Assembly: GCA_949127685.1 (NCBI GenBank)
Contig: CASBPW010000261.1
Location: 1 to 5,808 of the forward strand
Direction of reading: 5' to 3'
DNA length: 5,808 bases
From: Candidatus Sivonenia alaskensis PMM_0068
Lineage (GTDB): Bacteria > Cyanobacteriota > Cyanobacteriia > Gloeobacterales > PMM-0068
In this document: positions 1 to 5,131 of the stretch, piece after piece
How positions within the stretch are numbered: position 1 is the stretch's first letter
Layout of the letters: the number at the start of each line of letters is the position of its first letter
Notes under the pieces: generated by a model
Databases searched by the model: none
Told to the model about the DNA's origin: nothing
The model's input: only the letters and a program-made list of their open reading frames with translations
Made by a program: the position numbers and the translations under genes

Positions 1-330
1 AGGGAGTATATCCAAGACAAACGTCGGGGCAGTATAGACAACTTGGAAGAAGCTAAAAAACTGACCGCTAAATACCAAGCTGAGCTAGGAGAGACGCGCC
101 AGCAGGCTCGTGATGTTGTCGCTAAAGCAGAGGCAGAAGCTAAAGCTAGCGGAGCCGAGGTTTTGGCAAAAGCCCAGCAAGAAGCGAAGGCACGCATGGC
201 CCAAGCTGCTCAAGAGGTGGAACGCCAACGTCAAGAAGCACTCAAGTCGCTTGAGGGTGAAGTTTCTGTTTTGAGCCGTCAGATCGCCGAAAAATTGCTC
301 AGCACTGCTGGGCGCAATGGGCAGCCATAG
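1..330 (+). CDS. atpG: ATP synthase F0 subunit b' (3' part, start outside window)
   Basis: The reading frame is open from base 1, so the gene begins before the window; a TTG at 43 is only an internal codon. The 109 visible residues are almost entirely a charged Ala/Glu/Lys/Gln-rich coiled coil (AEAEAKASGAEVLAKAQQEA and similar), which is the peripheral-stalk part of a b-type subunit. The opening residues REYIQDKRRGSIDNLEEAKK resemble the stretch just after the membrane helix in b' proteins. The family is usually about 140-160 residues, so the N-terminal membrane helix and some 35-50 residues are missing. It is called b' rather than b because a second, complete b gene follows 9 bases later, the tandem arrangement of cyanobacteria. 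The b/b' pair forms the stator stalk that holds the F1 head against rotation of the c ring in the thylakoid membrane. The cyanobacterial symbol atpG is also used for gamma in other bacteria; atpF2 is an alternative. Confidence 0.88.
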   Translation, partial: REYIQDKRRGSIDNLEEAKKLTAKYQAELGETRQQARDVVAKAEAEAKASGAEVLAKAQQEAKARMAQAAQEVERQRQEALKSLEGEVSVLSRQIAEKLLSTAGRNGQP

Positions 331-334
331 GAGG
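329..334 (+). promoter_or_regulatory. Ribosome binding site of atpF
   Basis: A perfect AGGAGG overlaps the b' stop codon (TAG 328-330) and lies 5 bases before the atpF ATG at 340. It fixes the start and suggests that ribosomes finishing b' can reinitiate on b, which would keep the two stalk subunits in step. Confidence 0.8.
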
Positions 335-339
335 ATGCA

Positions 340-858
340 ATGAATTTGGCCTGGCCTATACTTTTGGGGGAAGGGGGATCGTATGGTCTCAACTTCGATA
401 TTTTCAAACTCAACCTGATCAACTTCGTTATTGTTCTTGCTTTCCTTATTTATGCGGGCAAAGGCTTCCTCGGAAAAGTTCTAGGAGAGCGTAAAGCGCA
501 AATTGTAGAGGAAATCAGAACCGCTGAAGAAGCAAAAGCTGCGGCGGAGAAGGAGCTTGCTGAGGCGAAACGGAACTTGGCCCAAGCCCAGCAGGAGGCT
601 CAACAGGTTTTGGCTAGAGGGCAAGAAAATGCTCAGCAGATCCGGGCAAAGATTCTAGCAGATACTGAAAAGGAAGCAGTACGGCTCCAAGAATCTGCGC
701 TGAAAGATATTGACGGGGAGCGTCAACGGGTAGTTAATCAGTTGAGAGCAAAATTAGTGGCCGATTCCTTAGCTATGGCCGAACAGCAACTTCCCTCTCA
801 ACTAACGGAAGACACCCAGCGTCGTCTTCTGGACCAAAGTATCAACCTTCTAGGTTAG
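340..858 (+). CDS. atpF: ATP synthase F0 subunit b
   Basis: Complete 172-residue b subunit of the F0F1 ATP synthase peripheral stalk. A short N-terminal stretch is followed by one membrane helix at about residues 24-41 (LINFVIVLAFLIYAGKGFLG region), then LGERKAQIVEEI, the typical link into the stalk in cyanobacterial and chloroplast b subunits. Residues about 55-150 are a long coiled coil rich in Ala, Glu, Lys and Gln. The C-terminal end (LAMAEQQLPSQLTEDTQRRL) fits the part that contacts delta. The ATG is set by AGGAGG at 329-334. The gene lies 9 bases after b' and 13 bases before delta, so the three are surely one transcript. Length and domain order are normal, and no defect is seen. Confidence 0.95.
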   Translation: MNLAWPILLGEGGSYGLNFDIFKLNLINFVIVLAFLIYAGKGFLGKVLGERKAQIVEEIRTAEEAKAAAEKELAEAKRNLAQAQQEAQQVLARGQENAQQIRAKILADTEKEAVRLQESALKDIDGERQRVVNQLRAKLVADSLAMAEQQLPSQLTEDTQRRLLDQSINLLG

Positions 859-861
859 GAG
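857..861 (+). promoter_or_regulatory. Ribosome binding site of atpH (supports GTG start)
   Basis: AGGAG, overlapping the end of the atpF stop codon, lies 10 bases before the GTG at 872. No ATG lies near a suitable position, so this site supports the GTG start of the delta subunit. Confidence 0.65.
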
Positions 862-871
862 TAGCGTTCTT

Positions 872-1417
872 GTGTCTACCAAGCTGAGCGAACAAATTAG
901 TGAGCGTTATGCCGGGGCATTTTTGGACTTAGGTAAATCGCAGAGTCTCGTGGACCAACTCGGTGAGGATGCCACCCTGATCCTGGCAGTGCTCGCTCAG
1001 ACTCCTGAGTTTCTGGGGTTTCTACAAAGTCCCGTCCTCAAAGCTGAAGTCAAAAAATCTGCTCTAGTAGCGGCTTTTAAGGATAAAGTTCATCCTTTTA
1101 CCTTGAACTTTCTGCAAATTTTGGTAGACCGCAGGCGCATCTTCTATATGGATGCTATTCTCCAACGCTATCTAGACCTACTCCGAGAATATCGCAAAAT
1201 TACCTTGGCAGAAGTTACTTCAGCGGCAGCGCTTACGCCTGCACAAGAGCAATCCATCCGTGAGCGCGTGATCAAAATGACAGGCTCCAGCAATGTCGAA
1301 CTCAATATCAAGGTTGACCCCCGATTACTCGGTGGCATGATTGTCCGTGTAGGCGACAAGGTCATTGATGCTAGTCTGAAAGGCCAACTGCGTAAGCTCG
1401 CACTCCAGCTCACTTAG
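872..1417 (+). CDS. atpH: ATP synthase F1 subunit delta
   Basis: Complete 181-residue delta (OSCP-like) subunit, called atpD in much cyanobacterial literature. Delta sits on top of F1 and joins the alpha/beta head to the b/b' stalk. The N-terminal part (about 1-105) has the look of the six-helix bundle that binds alpha: ISERYAGAFLDLG near the start, then FLGFLQSPVLKAEVKKSAL and FLQILVDRRRI at about 79-90. The C-terminal signature is clear at about 150-176, with PRLLGGMIVRVGDKVIDASL followed by KGQLRKLAL. It starts with GTG, supported by AGGAG 10 bases upstream. In the usual cyanobacterial operon atpA (alpha) comes next; here miaA follows after 27 bases with no convincing terminator between them. 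Confidence 0.95.
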   Translation: MSTKLSEQISERYAGAFLDLGKSQSLVDQLGEDATLILAVLAQTPEFLGFLQSPVLKAEVKKSALVAAFKDKVHPFTLNFLQILVDRRRIFYMDAILQRYLDLLREYRKITLAEVTSAAALTPAQEQSIRERVIKMTGSSNVELNIKVDPRLLGGMIVRVGDKVIDASLKGQLRKLALQLT

Positions 1418-1444
1418 CTAAATCAAACCATCCGTTAGGTTGTT

Positions 1445-2359
1445 ATGGCAGGGCTAATCGTCATCTGTGGGCCTACCGCTACAGGAAAGACAGCCTTAGC
1501 CGTTTATTTAGCAACAATCTTTAAGGCCCCGGTACTCTCTGCGGATTCTCGCCAAGTGTATCGGGGTTTTGATATTGGCACGGCGAAGCCAACTCCAGAA
1601 GAACAAGCGAGTATTCCGCACTATCTCATCGATATCGCTGATCCCAGCGAAACGTATACCGTTGCTCGATTCCAACAGGAAGCAAACTCGCTGATTCGCA
1701 CTTTTCATCAGCAGGGCATTACCCCTATTTTGGCAGGTGGAACAGGTCTATATATCCAATCCGTGACCGAGGGCTTAATCATCCCTGCAGTCGCTCCTGA
1801 CCCAGTCTTTAGAGAACTTTTGGGCTCAAAATCTTTAGAAGAATTGCGGGCAGAACTCCTATCGAAAGACCCCGAAGCCGCCCGAAGAATTCATCCCCAT
1901 GACCGTTTGCGTACTGGTCGGGCGTTGGAAGTTTTGTACAGCACAGGAGAAACATTAAGCAGCCAACAAGGACGGAATCCTCCGAGCTATCCGATTATTT
2001 ATTTAGGCTTAGACACACCCGACCGCGCTTTTTTAAGGCAGAGAATTGAATTACGTACTCAGGCTATGCTGGAAAAGGGACTCCTGGATGAAATTCAATC
2101 CATAGAACAACAATATGGCCAAGATTTACCTCTTTTAGAAACCCTTGGCTATCGAGAATTTAGACAGTATTTGGGTCAAAAGTGTTCGCTTGAAGAAGCC
2201 ATCGAACAGACAGTTCTGCGTACACGTCAATTTGCTAAACGACAAACCACTTGGTTTAAAGCCAATCCCCATATCCTATGGCTTGATATTGCACACTATA
2301 CTTTTAAACAGTTAGCAGATGAGGCAGAACGGTCCATCTCCCCATGGCTGCTTCCCTAG
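1445..2359 (+). CDS. miaA: tRNA dimethylallyltransferase (A37 prenyltransferase)
   Basis: Complete 304-residue MiaA, which transfers a dimethylallyl group from DMAPP to N6 of adenosine 37 in tRNAs reading UNN codons; MiaB usually then methylthiolates it. The P-loop GPTATGKT is at residues 9-16. SADSRQVYRGFDIGTAKP (32-49) holds the presumed catalytic Asp34, and HYLIDIADPSETYTVARF (59-76) and GGTGLYIQ (98-105) are family hallmarks. HDRLRTGRALE (152-162), LETLGYREF (231-239) and RTRQFAKRQTTWF (259-271) complete the tRNA-binding and C-terminal motifs. All key positions look intact and the length is normal. The ATG at 1445 has only a weak purine-rich stretch (TTAGG) before it. The gene follows delta directly, so it is probably expressed from the atp promoter, perhaps with its own promoter further upstream. 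Confidence 0.96.
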   Translation: MAGLIVICGPTATGKTALAVYLATIFKAPVLSADSRQVYRGFDIGTAKPTPEEQASIPHYLIDIADPSETYTVARFQQEANSLIRTFHQQGITPILAGGTGLYIQSVTEGLIIPAVAPDPVFRELLGSKSLEELRAELLSKDPEAARRIHPHDRLRTGRALEVLYSTGETLSSQQGRNPPSYPIIYLGLDTPDRAFLRQRIELRTQAMLEKGLLDEIQSIEQQYGQDLPLLETLGYREFRQYLGQKCSLEEAIEQTVLRTRQFAKRQTTWFKANPHILWLDIAHYTFKQLADEAERSISPWLLP

Positions 2360-2397
2360 TCCTGCTTTGTTAACAGCTTTAGGCTATTCTATTTTTT
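2357..2397 (+). terminator. Possible intrinsic terminator after miaA
   Basis: An interrupted stem pairs TAG and CCTGCT (2357-2366, with an extra T at 2360) with AGC (2375-2377) and AGGCTA (2381-2386), leaving a TTT bulge on the right arm. It is followed by TTCTATTTTTT (2387-2397). The T-rich tail lies on the + side only, so it would stop transcription coming from miaA. The stem starts within the miaA stop codon and the tail runs into the end of the convergent lipoprotein gene. The bulges make it weaker than the element at 4112-4148. Confidence 0.4.
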
Positions 2398-2844
2398 GGA
2401 AAAGTCAGGCTGGTCAACCTGCACTTTTTCTGAAAATCCTTTGGCTTGGAAATTAGTTAAAGAAAAGGGCAATTTAGTATCTGCAGCTGCATCAAATTGC
2501 ATAACAAAACTATTTTTTCCAGGCTTTACTTCTGCTAAAGTCCCTATCCTTCTGCGGGTTAACACAACCGTGCCATTGGCATCAGAAATTCTGCCAAAAA
2601 TATCTACATTTTTAGCAGAATTTTCGCCATTGTAGTCAGTGGTACCCGTAAGAAAAAAGCATTTTCCTTCTCGATTCGCACGGTCATTGGTGCTGACTAG
2701 AACCTTATTTTTTTCGGTGCCGGGAGGACATTCTTTTACGGTAAGGTCTTTCAATTCAATGACTATTTTTGTGCTACTCGTGCATCCCCATAGAACAAGT
2801 GGAAGGCATAAAATCATTGAAGATGCGGAAAATAATTTTTTCAT
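2389..2844 (-). CDS. Small lipoprotein with an FxLyD-like domain
   Basis: The 151-residue product has a basic start (MKK), a hydrophobic stretch and the lipobox-like LWGC at residues 18-21, so Cys21 is the likely lipidated residue. The Trp at -2 is unusual, but the rest fits a signal peptidase II site. The mature part has two further cysteines (39 and 62) that could pair in an oxidising compartment. Residues about 63-136 (FFLTGTTDYNGENSAKNVDI, then SDANGTVV, then VKPGKNSFVMQF) have the beta-strand rhythm and the PG-x-x-F turn of FxLyD-type domains found in bacterial envelope lipoproteins; this is my reading by eye. The function is unknown. The gene is more AT-rich than its neighbours: I count 38% G+C in 2401-2460 against 60% in 3121-3180. 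No clear ribosome site precedes the ATG. It lies 29 bases tail to tail from miaA and diverges from the DJ-1 gene. Confidence 0.75.
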   Translation of the reverse strand: MKKLFSASSMILCLPLVLWGCTSSTKIVIELKDLTVKECPPGTEKNKVLVSTNDRANREGKCFFLTGTTDYNGENSAKNVDIFGRISDANGTVVLTRRRIGTLAEVKPGKNSFVMQFDAAADTKLPFSLTNFQAKGFSEKVQVDQPDFSKK

Positions 2845-2869
2845 GAATATTTTAATGTCACCGCTTTAG

Positions 2870-2875
2870 ATTGTA
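2870..2875 (-). promoter_or_regulatory. Candidate -10 box for the lipoprotein gene
   Basis: On the minus strand this reads TACAAT, one base from the consensus TATAAT, and would give a leader of roughly 20 bases before the ATG at 2844. No good -35 box is seen at 16-18 bases, so this is tentative. Confidence 0.25.
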
Positions 2876-2899
2876 CGTCGAGGAGAGGGCTTGTACTAT
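2871..2899 (+). promoter_or_regulatory. Candidate promoter of the DJ-1-like gene
   Basis: TTGTAC (2871-2876) and TACTAT (2894-2899), spaced by 17 bases, are weak matches to -35 and -10 boxes and would start transcription about 20 bases before the ATG. TTGTAC occurs again at 2891-2896. The divergent lipoprotein gene's candidate -10 overlaps the first copy, so both genes may share regulation. Neither hexamer is close to consensus. Confidence 0.25.
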
Positions 2900-2914
2900 G
2901 ACGTATTAGTTAGT

Positions 2915-2919
2915 AGGAG
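2915..2919 (+). promoter_or_regulatory. Ribosome binding site of the DJ-1-like gene
   Basis: AGGAG lies 6 bases before the ATG at 2926. It decides against the in-frame TTG at 2920, which directly abuts the site. Confidence 0.7.
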
Positions 2920-2925
2920 TTGATC

Positions 2926-3492
2926 ATGGTTAAAGTACTGGTACCTTTGTTCACTGGATTTGAAGAAATTGAGGCCATTACCATCATCGACATCCTCCGA
3001 CGAGCTGGGGTGGAAGTTGTCACCGCCGGGTTAAGCCCAAATCCAGTAATGGGAGCCCATGGCATTCCGGTGTTAGCGGATATAGGCATCGAGGCGGCAG
3101 AAGCAGATACTTACACAGGCATCGTGCTTCCTGGAGGAGCAGGGACAGCAACACTCCGTGCCGATCCACGAGTCCGAACTTTAGTCACCAACTTTTATCA
3201 ACAGGGCAAGACGACCGCTGCCGTGTGTGCAGCGCCTACCGTTCTCTCTGACCTTGGCCTTTTAAAAGATAAAAAAGCGACCAGTTACCCTTCGGTTCGC
3301 GCTTCGATGGTAGTGGGTACCTATCTTGAAGATTCAGTGGTCGTGGATGACGTGATCATTACCAGCAGGGGAGCTGGAACTGCTATGGCTTTTGCGCTGG
3401 AGCTTGCTGCCCGTTTTAGCAGCCCTGAGAAGGCTCAAGCGGTAGCCGATGCTGTTCTCGCGGATTATCAACTTATCGCTTGCGGGGCGTAG
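2926..3492 (+). CDS. DJ-1/PfpI family protein, YajL/DJ-1-like
   Basis: This 188-residue protein belongs to the DJ-1/ThiJ/PfpI superfamily and to its DJ-1/YajL branch. That branch includes redox-sensing chaperone-like proteins; deglycase and glyoxalase activities are reported but debated. It opens with VLVPLFTGFEEIEA, in which Glu16 aligns with DJ-1 Glu18. The nucleophile elbow AAVCAAPTVL puts the reactive cysteine at 101, matching DJ-1 Cys106. Downstream, ATSYP (118-122) and VIITSRGAGTAMAFAL (143-158) are further family signatures. The DJ-1 His126 position appears to be Tyr121, as in bacterial relatives. There is no signal peptide, so the protein should be cytoplasmic. The ATG at 2926 is chosen for its AGGAG. 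Its last 20 bases overlap the end of ndhS on the other strand. Confidence 0.92.
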   Translation: MVKVLVPLFTGFEEIEAITIIDILRRAGVEVVTAGLSPNPVMGAHGIPVLADIGIEAAEADTYTGIVLPGGAGTATLRADPRVRTLVTNFYQQGKTTAAVCAAPTVLSDLGLLKDKKATSYPSVRASMVVGTYLEDSVVVDDVIITSRGAGTAMAFALELAARFSSPEKAQAVADAVLADYQLIACGA

Positions 3493-3507
3493 TCTTTTCG
3501 ATAAGTT
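3470..3507. repeat. Inverted repeat spanning the two overlapping stop codons
   Basis: AACTTATCG (3470-3478) and CGATAAGTT (3499-3507) are perfect 9-bp arms around a 20-base loop. The left arm contains the ndhS stop (TAA on the minus strand, 3473-3475) and the loop contains the DJ-1 stop (TAG, 3490-3492). Neither side is followed by a T-run, so it is not a standard intrinsic terminator. It may protect the 3' ends of both mRNAs, but 9-bp arms can occur by chance in a window this size. Confidence 0.45.
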
Positions 3508-3667
3508 CGAGGTCACTCGCTATAAAACTCACCTGATGAGCCCAGTTTCCGCCCAAGAAAAAGACTCCGATCTTGCCATCAATAATTTTCTGTACTTGCC
3601 CCTCAAATCCATAATAAATATTGTCACGATTAATTACTTTGACAGGCATGCCAGGGCGGATATCCAT
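3473..3667 (-). CDS. ndhS: NDH-1 subunit S, ferredoxin-docking (NdhS-like)
   Basis: This 64-residue protein has the compact SH3-like pattern of NdhS, the small cyanobacterial and chloroplast subunit that forms the ferredoxin site on photosynthetic NDH-1 (cyclic electron flow, respiration). The matching features are RPGMPVKVINRDNIYYGFEG (4-23), then VQKIIDGKIGVFF (25-37), then GGNW (39-42) and VSF..SDLELIE (46-57). From memory the family is about 60-70 residues, so this should be complete. The C-terminus EKTTPRKR is strongly basic, which would suit binding to acidic ferredoxin, although that is inference. There is no convincing Shine-Dalgarno before the ATG. The gene ends inside the 3' end of the DJ-1 gene (20-bp antisense overlap) and diverges from the exported-protein gene. 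Family assignment is by remembered motif, not by alignment. Confidence 0.82.
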   Translation of the reverse strand: MDIRPGMPVKVINRDNIYYGFEGQVQKIIDGKIGVFFLGGNWAHQVSFIASDLELIEKTTPRKR

Positions 3668-3702
3668 GTTTATTTTCTGTATAAAAAGGGAACTATGTTA
3701 AA

Positions 3703-3708
3703 TATACT
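3703..3708 (+). promoter_or_regulatory. Candidate -10 box for the exported-protein gene
   Basis: TATACT is one base from consensus and would give a leader of about 50 bases before the ATG at 3764. No good -35 is visible (TGTATA at 3679-3684 matches 3 of 6). A small dyad, ACTG-tccaag-CAGT at 3706-3719, follows directly and could be an operator or chance. Confidence 0.3.
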
Positions 3709-3747
3709 GTCCAAGCAGTTGGTATTTCAGGATTATTTGTTTTTCAT

Positions 3748-3755
3748 AGGGGTGG
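3748..3755 (+). promoter_or_regulatory. Ribosome binding site of the exported-protein gene
   Basis: AGGGGTGG lies 8 bases before the ATG at 3764. With the signal peptide that begins exactly there, it shows that the longer open frame reaching back to 3449 is not the gene. Confidence 0.6.
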
Positions 3756-3763
3756 ACCAGACC

Positions 3764-4084
3764 ATGAAGATTCGTACATTGTTCCTCGCCTGGATGGCCC
3801 TAAGTGTTGCGGGGGGAGTAGCCGTTCCAGCATTTGCTGTTGAACGGCTACTCACCAGCGCCTACTGGGATCAAATCCAGCCTAAATCTTTTGAATATCC
3901 AGAGCAGGTAATCACTCGCAAGAAAGATATCATCTTTTCTGAACTACTAGAGCCGATGGAAGACCGACTCTACGACAATCCTATTCGGACGCGGGACCTA
4001 CCTTCTCCGTTCAATACCTCTCTCCAGGGTCAGAGTAGCTATTTTGAAACCACAGGCAACCAGCCTGAATTGGAATTCCGTTAA
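3764..4084 (+). CDS. Small exported protein of unknown function
   Basis: A 106-residue protein that I do not recognise. It begins with a clear Sec signal peptide: MKIR, a hydrophobic core at about 5-20, then VPAFA with likely cleavage after Ala25 (AxA rule). The mature part is about 81 residues, with many acidic, proline and aromatic residues (YWDQIQPKSFEYPEQV, ELLEPMEDRLYDNPIRTRDL, then SSYFETTGNQPELEF). It has no cysteine and no further membrane helix, so it should be soluble in the periplasm or thylakoid lumen, or be secreted. The start is set by the ribosome site at 3748-3755. The frame can be extended back to 3449 but that would overlap ndhS and the DJ-1 gene and hide the signal peptide. 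A strong palindrome covers codons 17-31. The gene ends 12 bases from the convergent propeller gene, with its terminator inside that gene. Confidence 0.78.
   Translation: MKIRTLFLAWMALSVAGGVAVPAFAVERLLTSAYWDQIQPKSFEYPEQVITRKKDIIFSELLEPMEDRLYDNPIRTRDLPSPFNTSLQGQSSYFETTGNQPELEFR
3813..3856. repeat. Intragenic palindrome at the signal-peptide cleavage region
   Basis: GAGTAGCCGTTC (3816-3827) pairs perfectly with GAACGGCTACTC (3842-3853). Inside it, CAGC (3828-3831) pairs with GCTG (3836-3839) around an ATTT loop, leaving only a TT bulge. Outside it, after one G/A mismatch, GG (3813-3814) pairs with CC (3855-3856). That is 18 possible pairs in 44 bases. No T-run follows on either strand, so it is not an intrinsic terminator. 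It encodes residues 17-31 of the exported protein, across the predicted cleavage site. Confidence 0.8.
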
Positions 4085-4096
4085 ATACGGTCTCTG

Positions 4097-5128
4097 CTAG
4101 GGAATAATCCGCAATTGGGTAGGGTTTTTCCCTACCTTAATTGTTTTTCTGTCTGAAGCCGTGGAGCTTGCCCCATTAATCACCGTTACTTCACCCCGTC
4201 CAGGATGAGTAACATATAAATTCCCTTGAGTATCTAGATCAATCGCATTGATCTGATTCCTAAAAGTAAGGGAAGCTTCAGGGACTAAGTTAAATTTATT
4301 GATATCGACCACTGATATTTGGTTCAAGGTCGAATCCCCTAGATATAAACGCCCTGATTTGGCATCTAAAGCTATCGAACTGGGATTGACAGACCTGCCC
4401 AAAAAATTCGGATCTTGGAGTGAAAGCTTCTTTTGGACTTGGACGGTTTTACTATCCAAGACGTACAAAGTGGACTTCACGGCAACAAAGAGGCGACCTG
4501 TCGCAGCCTCCAAGGCACAAGGGGCAAAAAATGCATTATCTCCCAAGGGTATATTGGCTACTTCTTTGAGACTCCGCGTATCGTAGACCCGAACCAAGCC
4601 TTGAGAAGGGTCTGCAATCCACAATCGGAAACGGGATTCATCCAGTGCCAGAGTAGGGCTGAGTAAGTAGGAGTTAGCTGGTCCGAGGTCTATTTTGGAT
4701 TGGAGCTGCAAGTCTTTGCGATTGAGGACTGTCAATCTGTTGGAGCGCCCATGAACTAAATAGATATACTCTTTGCCAACAACAAAATCAGCAGGGTTAG
4801 CAGAAAGCCTTACAGACTTAGCCGCAGAATCCTCCGCACGCTCTAGCACATAAAGATGGTTCCCTGTCCCATCCAAAACAAAAACCTGGGCACTCTCTAG
4901 TCTGATTTGGGTGAGCGCCAGCCCAATATCTCTACTTTTGCGCTCCTGCCCTTGATTCAGGTCATACCAGCGCACAAGCGGTGTGTTGGCATCCAAGAAG
5001 ACCAGTTCAGTAGCTTCCGTGGGAAGAACAAACGAAGTTACCAGCAGGAGACCACATACTGCCAAACAACTTTTGAGAAAGAGGAGCGGCCTGAAATTTC
5101 TCTGCGGAAAACTAAGCCCTGGAAGCAT
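4097..5128 (-). CDS. Exported beta-propeller (YVTN/NHL-type) protein
   Basis: This 343-residue protein has an N-terminal hydrophobic segment (about residues 14-36) acting as a signal peptide, with possible cleavage near PTEA-TE, or as a membrane anchor. The rest is built of repeats with the propeller pattern 'xLYVxDxxxxxVxVxDxxxxxxxxxIxLG'. Examples are NHLYVLER, FRLWIADPSQGLVRVYDTRS, GRLFVAVKSTLYVLDSKTVQ, GRLYLGDSTLNQISVVDINK and GNLYVTHPGRGEVTVING. The C-terminal VGKNPTQLRI closes the last blade in YVTN style. I estimate six or seven blades. Such proteins are exported scaffolds or binding proteins, and no catalytic site can be inferred. The start is uncertain between ATG 5128 and the adjacent TTG 5131. 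The rplS stop lies just before (TAA-TTG-ATG), so translation is probably coupled to rplS. Its 3' end contains the terminator of the convergent gene. Confidence 0.85.
   Translation of the reverse strand: MLPGLSFPQRNFRPLLFLKSCLAVCGLLLVTSFVLPTEATELVFLDANTPLVRWYDLNQGQERKSRDIGLALTQIRLESAQVFVLDGTGNHLYVLERAEDSAAKSVRLSANPADFVVGKEYIYLVHGRSNRLTVLNRKDLQLQSKIDLGPANSYLLSPTLALDESRFRLWIADPSQGLVRVYDTRSLKEVANIPLGDNAFFAPCALEAATGRLFVAVKSTLYVLDSKTVQVQKKLSLQDPNFLGRSVNPSSIALDAKSGRLYLGDSTLNQISVVDINKFNLVPEASLTFRNQINAIDLDTQGNLYVTHPGRGEVTVINGASSTASDRKTIKVGKNPTQLRIIP
4112..4148 (+). terminator. Strong intrinsic terminator of the exported-protein gene, inside the propeller gene
   Basis: GGTAGGG (4118-4124) pairs with CCCTACC (4130-4136) around a TTTTT loop. 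A G-T pair and, past a bulged T, CAATT (4112-4116) with AATTG (4139-4143) extend it to 13 pairs. TTTTT (4144-4148) follows on the + side only. It lies 28 bases after the stop of the exported-protein gene. The same bases encode the last residues of the convergent propeller (GKNPTQL region). Confidence 0.85.
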
Positions 5129-5131
5129 CAA

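Noticed and set aside
121..146. Repeated GCTAAAGC in the b' gene
   Set aside because: It reflects repeated Ala-Lys codons of the coiled coil, not a DNA repeat element.
1426..1441. AACC/GGTT inverted repeat between atpH and miaA as a terminator
   Set aside because: Only 4 bp with an 8-base loop and no T-run; too weak to separate the two genes.
3449..3763. Upstream extension of the exported-protein frame to an ATG-like start at 3449
   Set aside because: It would overlap ndhS and the DJ-1 gene and bury a clear signal peptide; a ribosome site at 3748-3755 marks ATG 3764 as the start.
4236..4254. AGATCAAT-cgc-ATTGATCT palindrome inside the propeller gene
   Set aside because: 8-bp arms are expected by chance once or more in a window this size, the loop of 3 is tight, and nothing follows that suggests a function.
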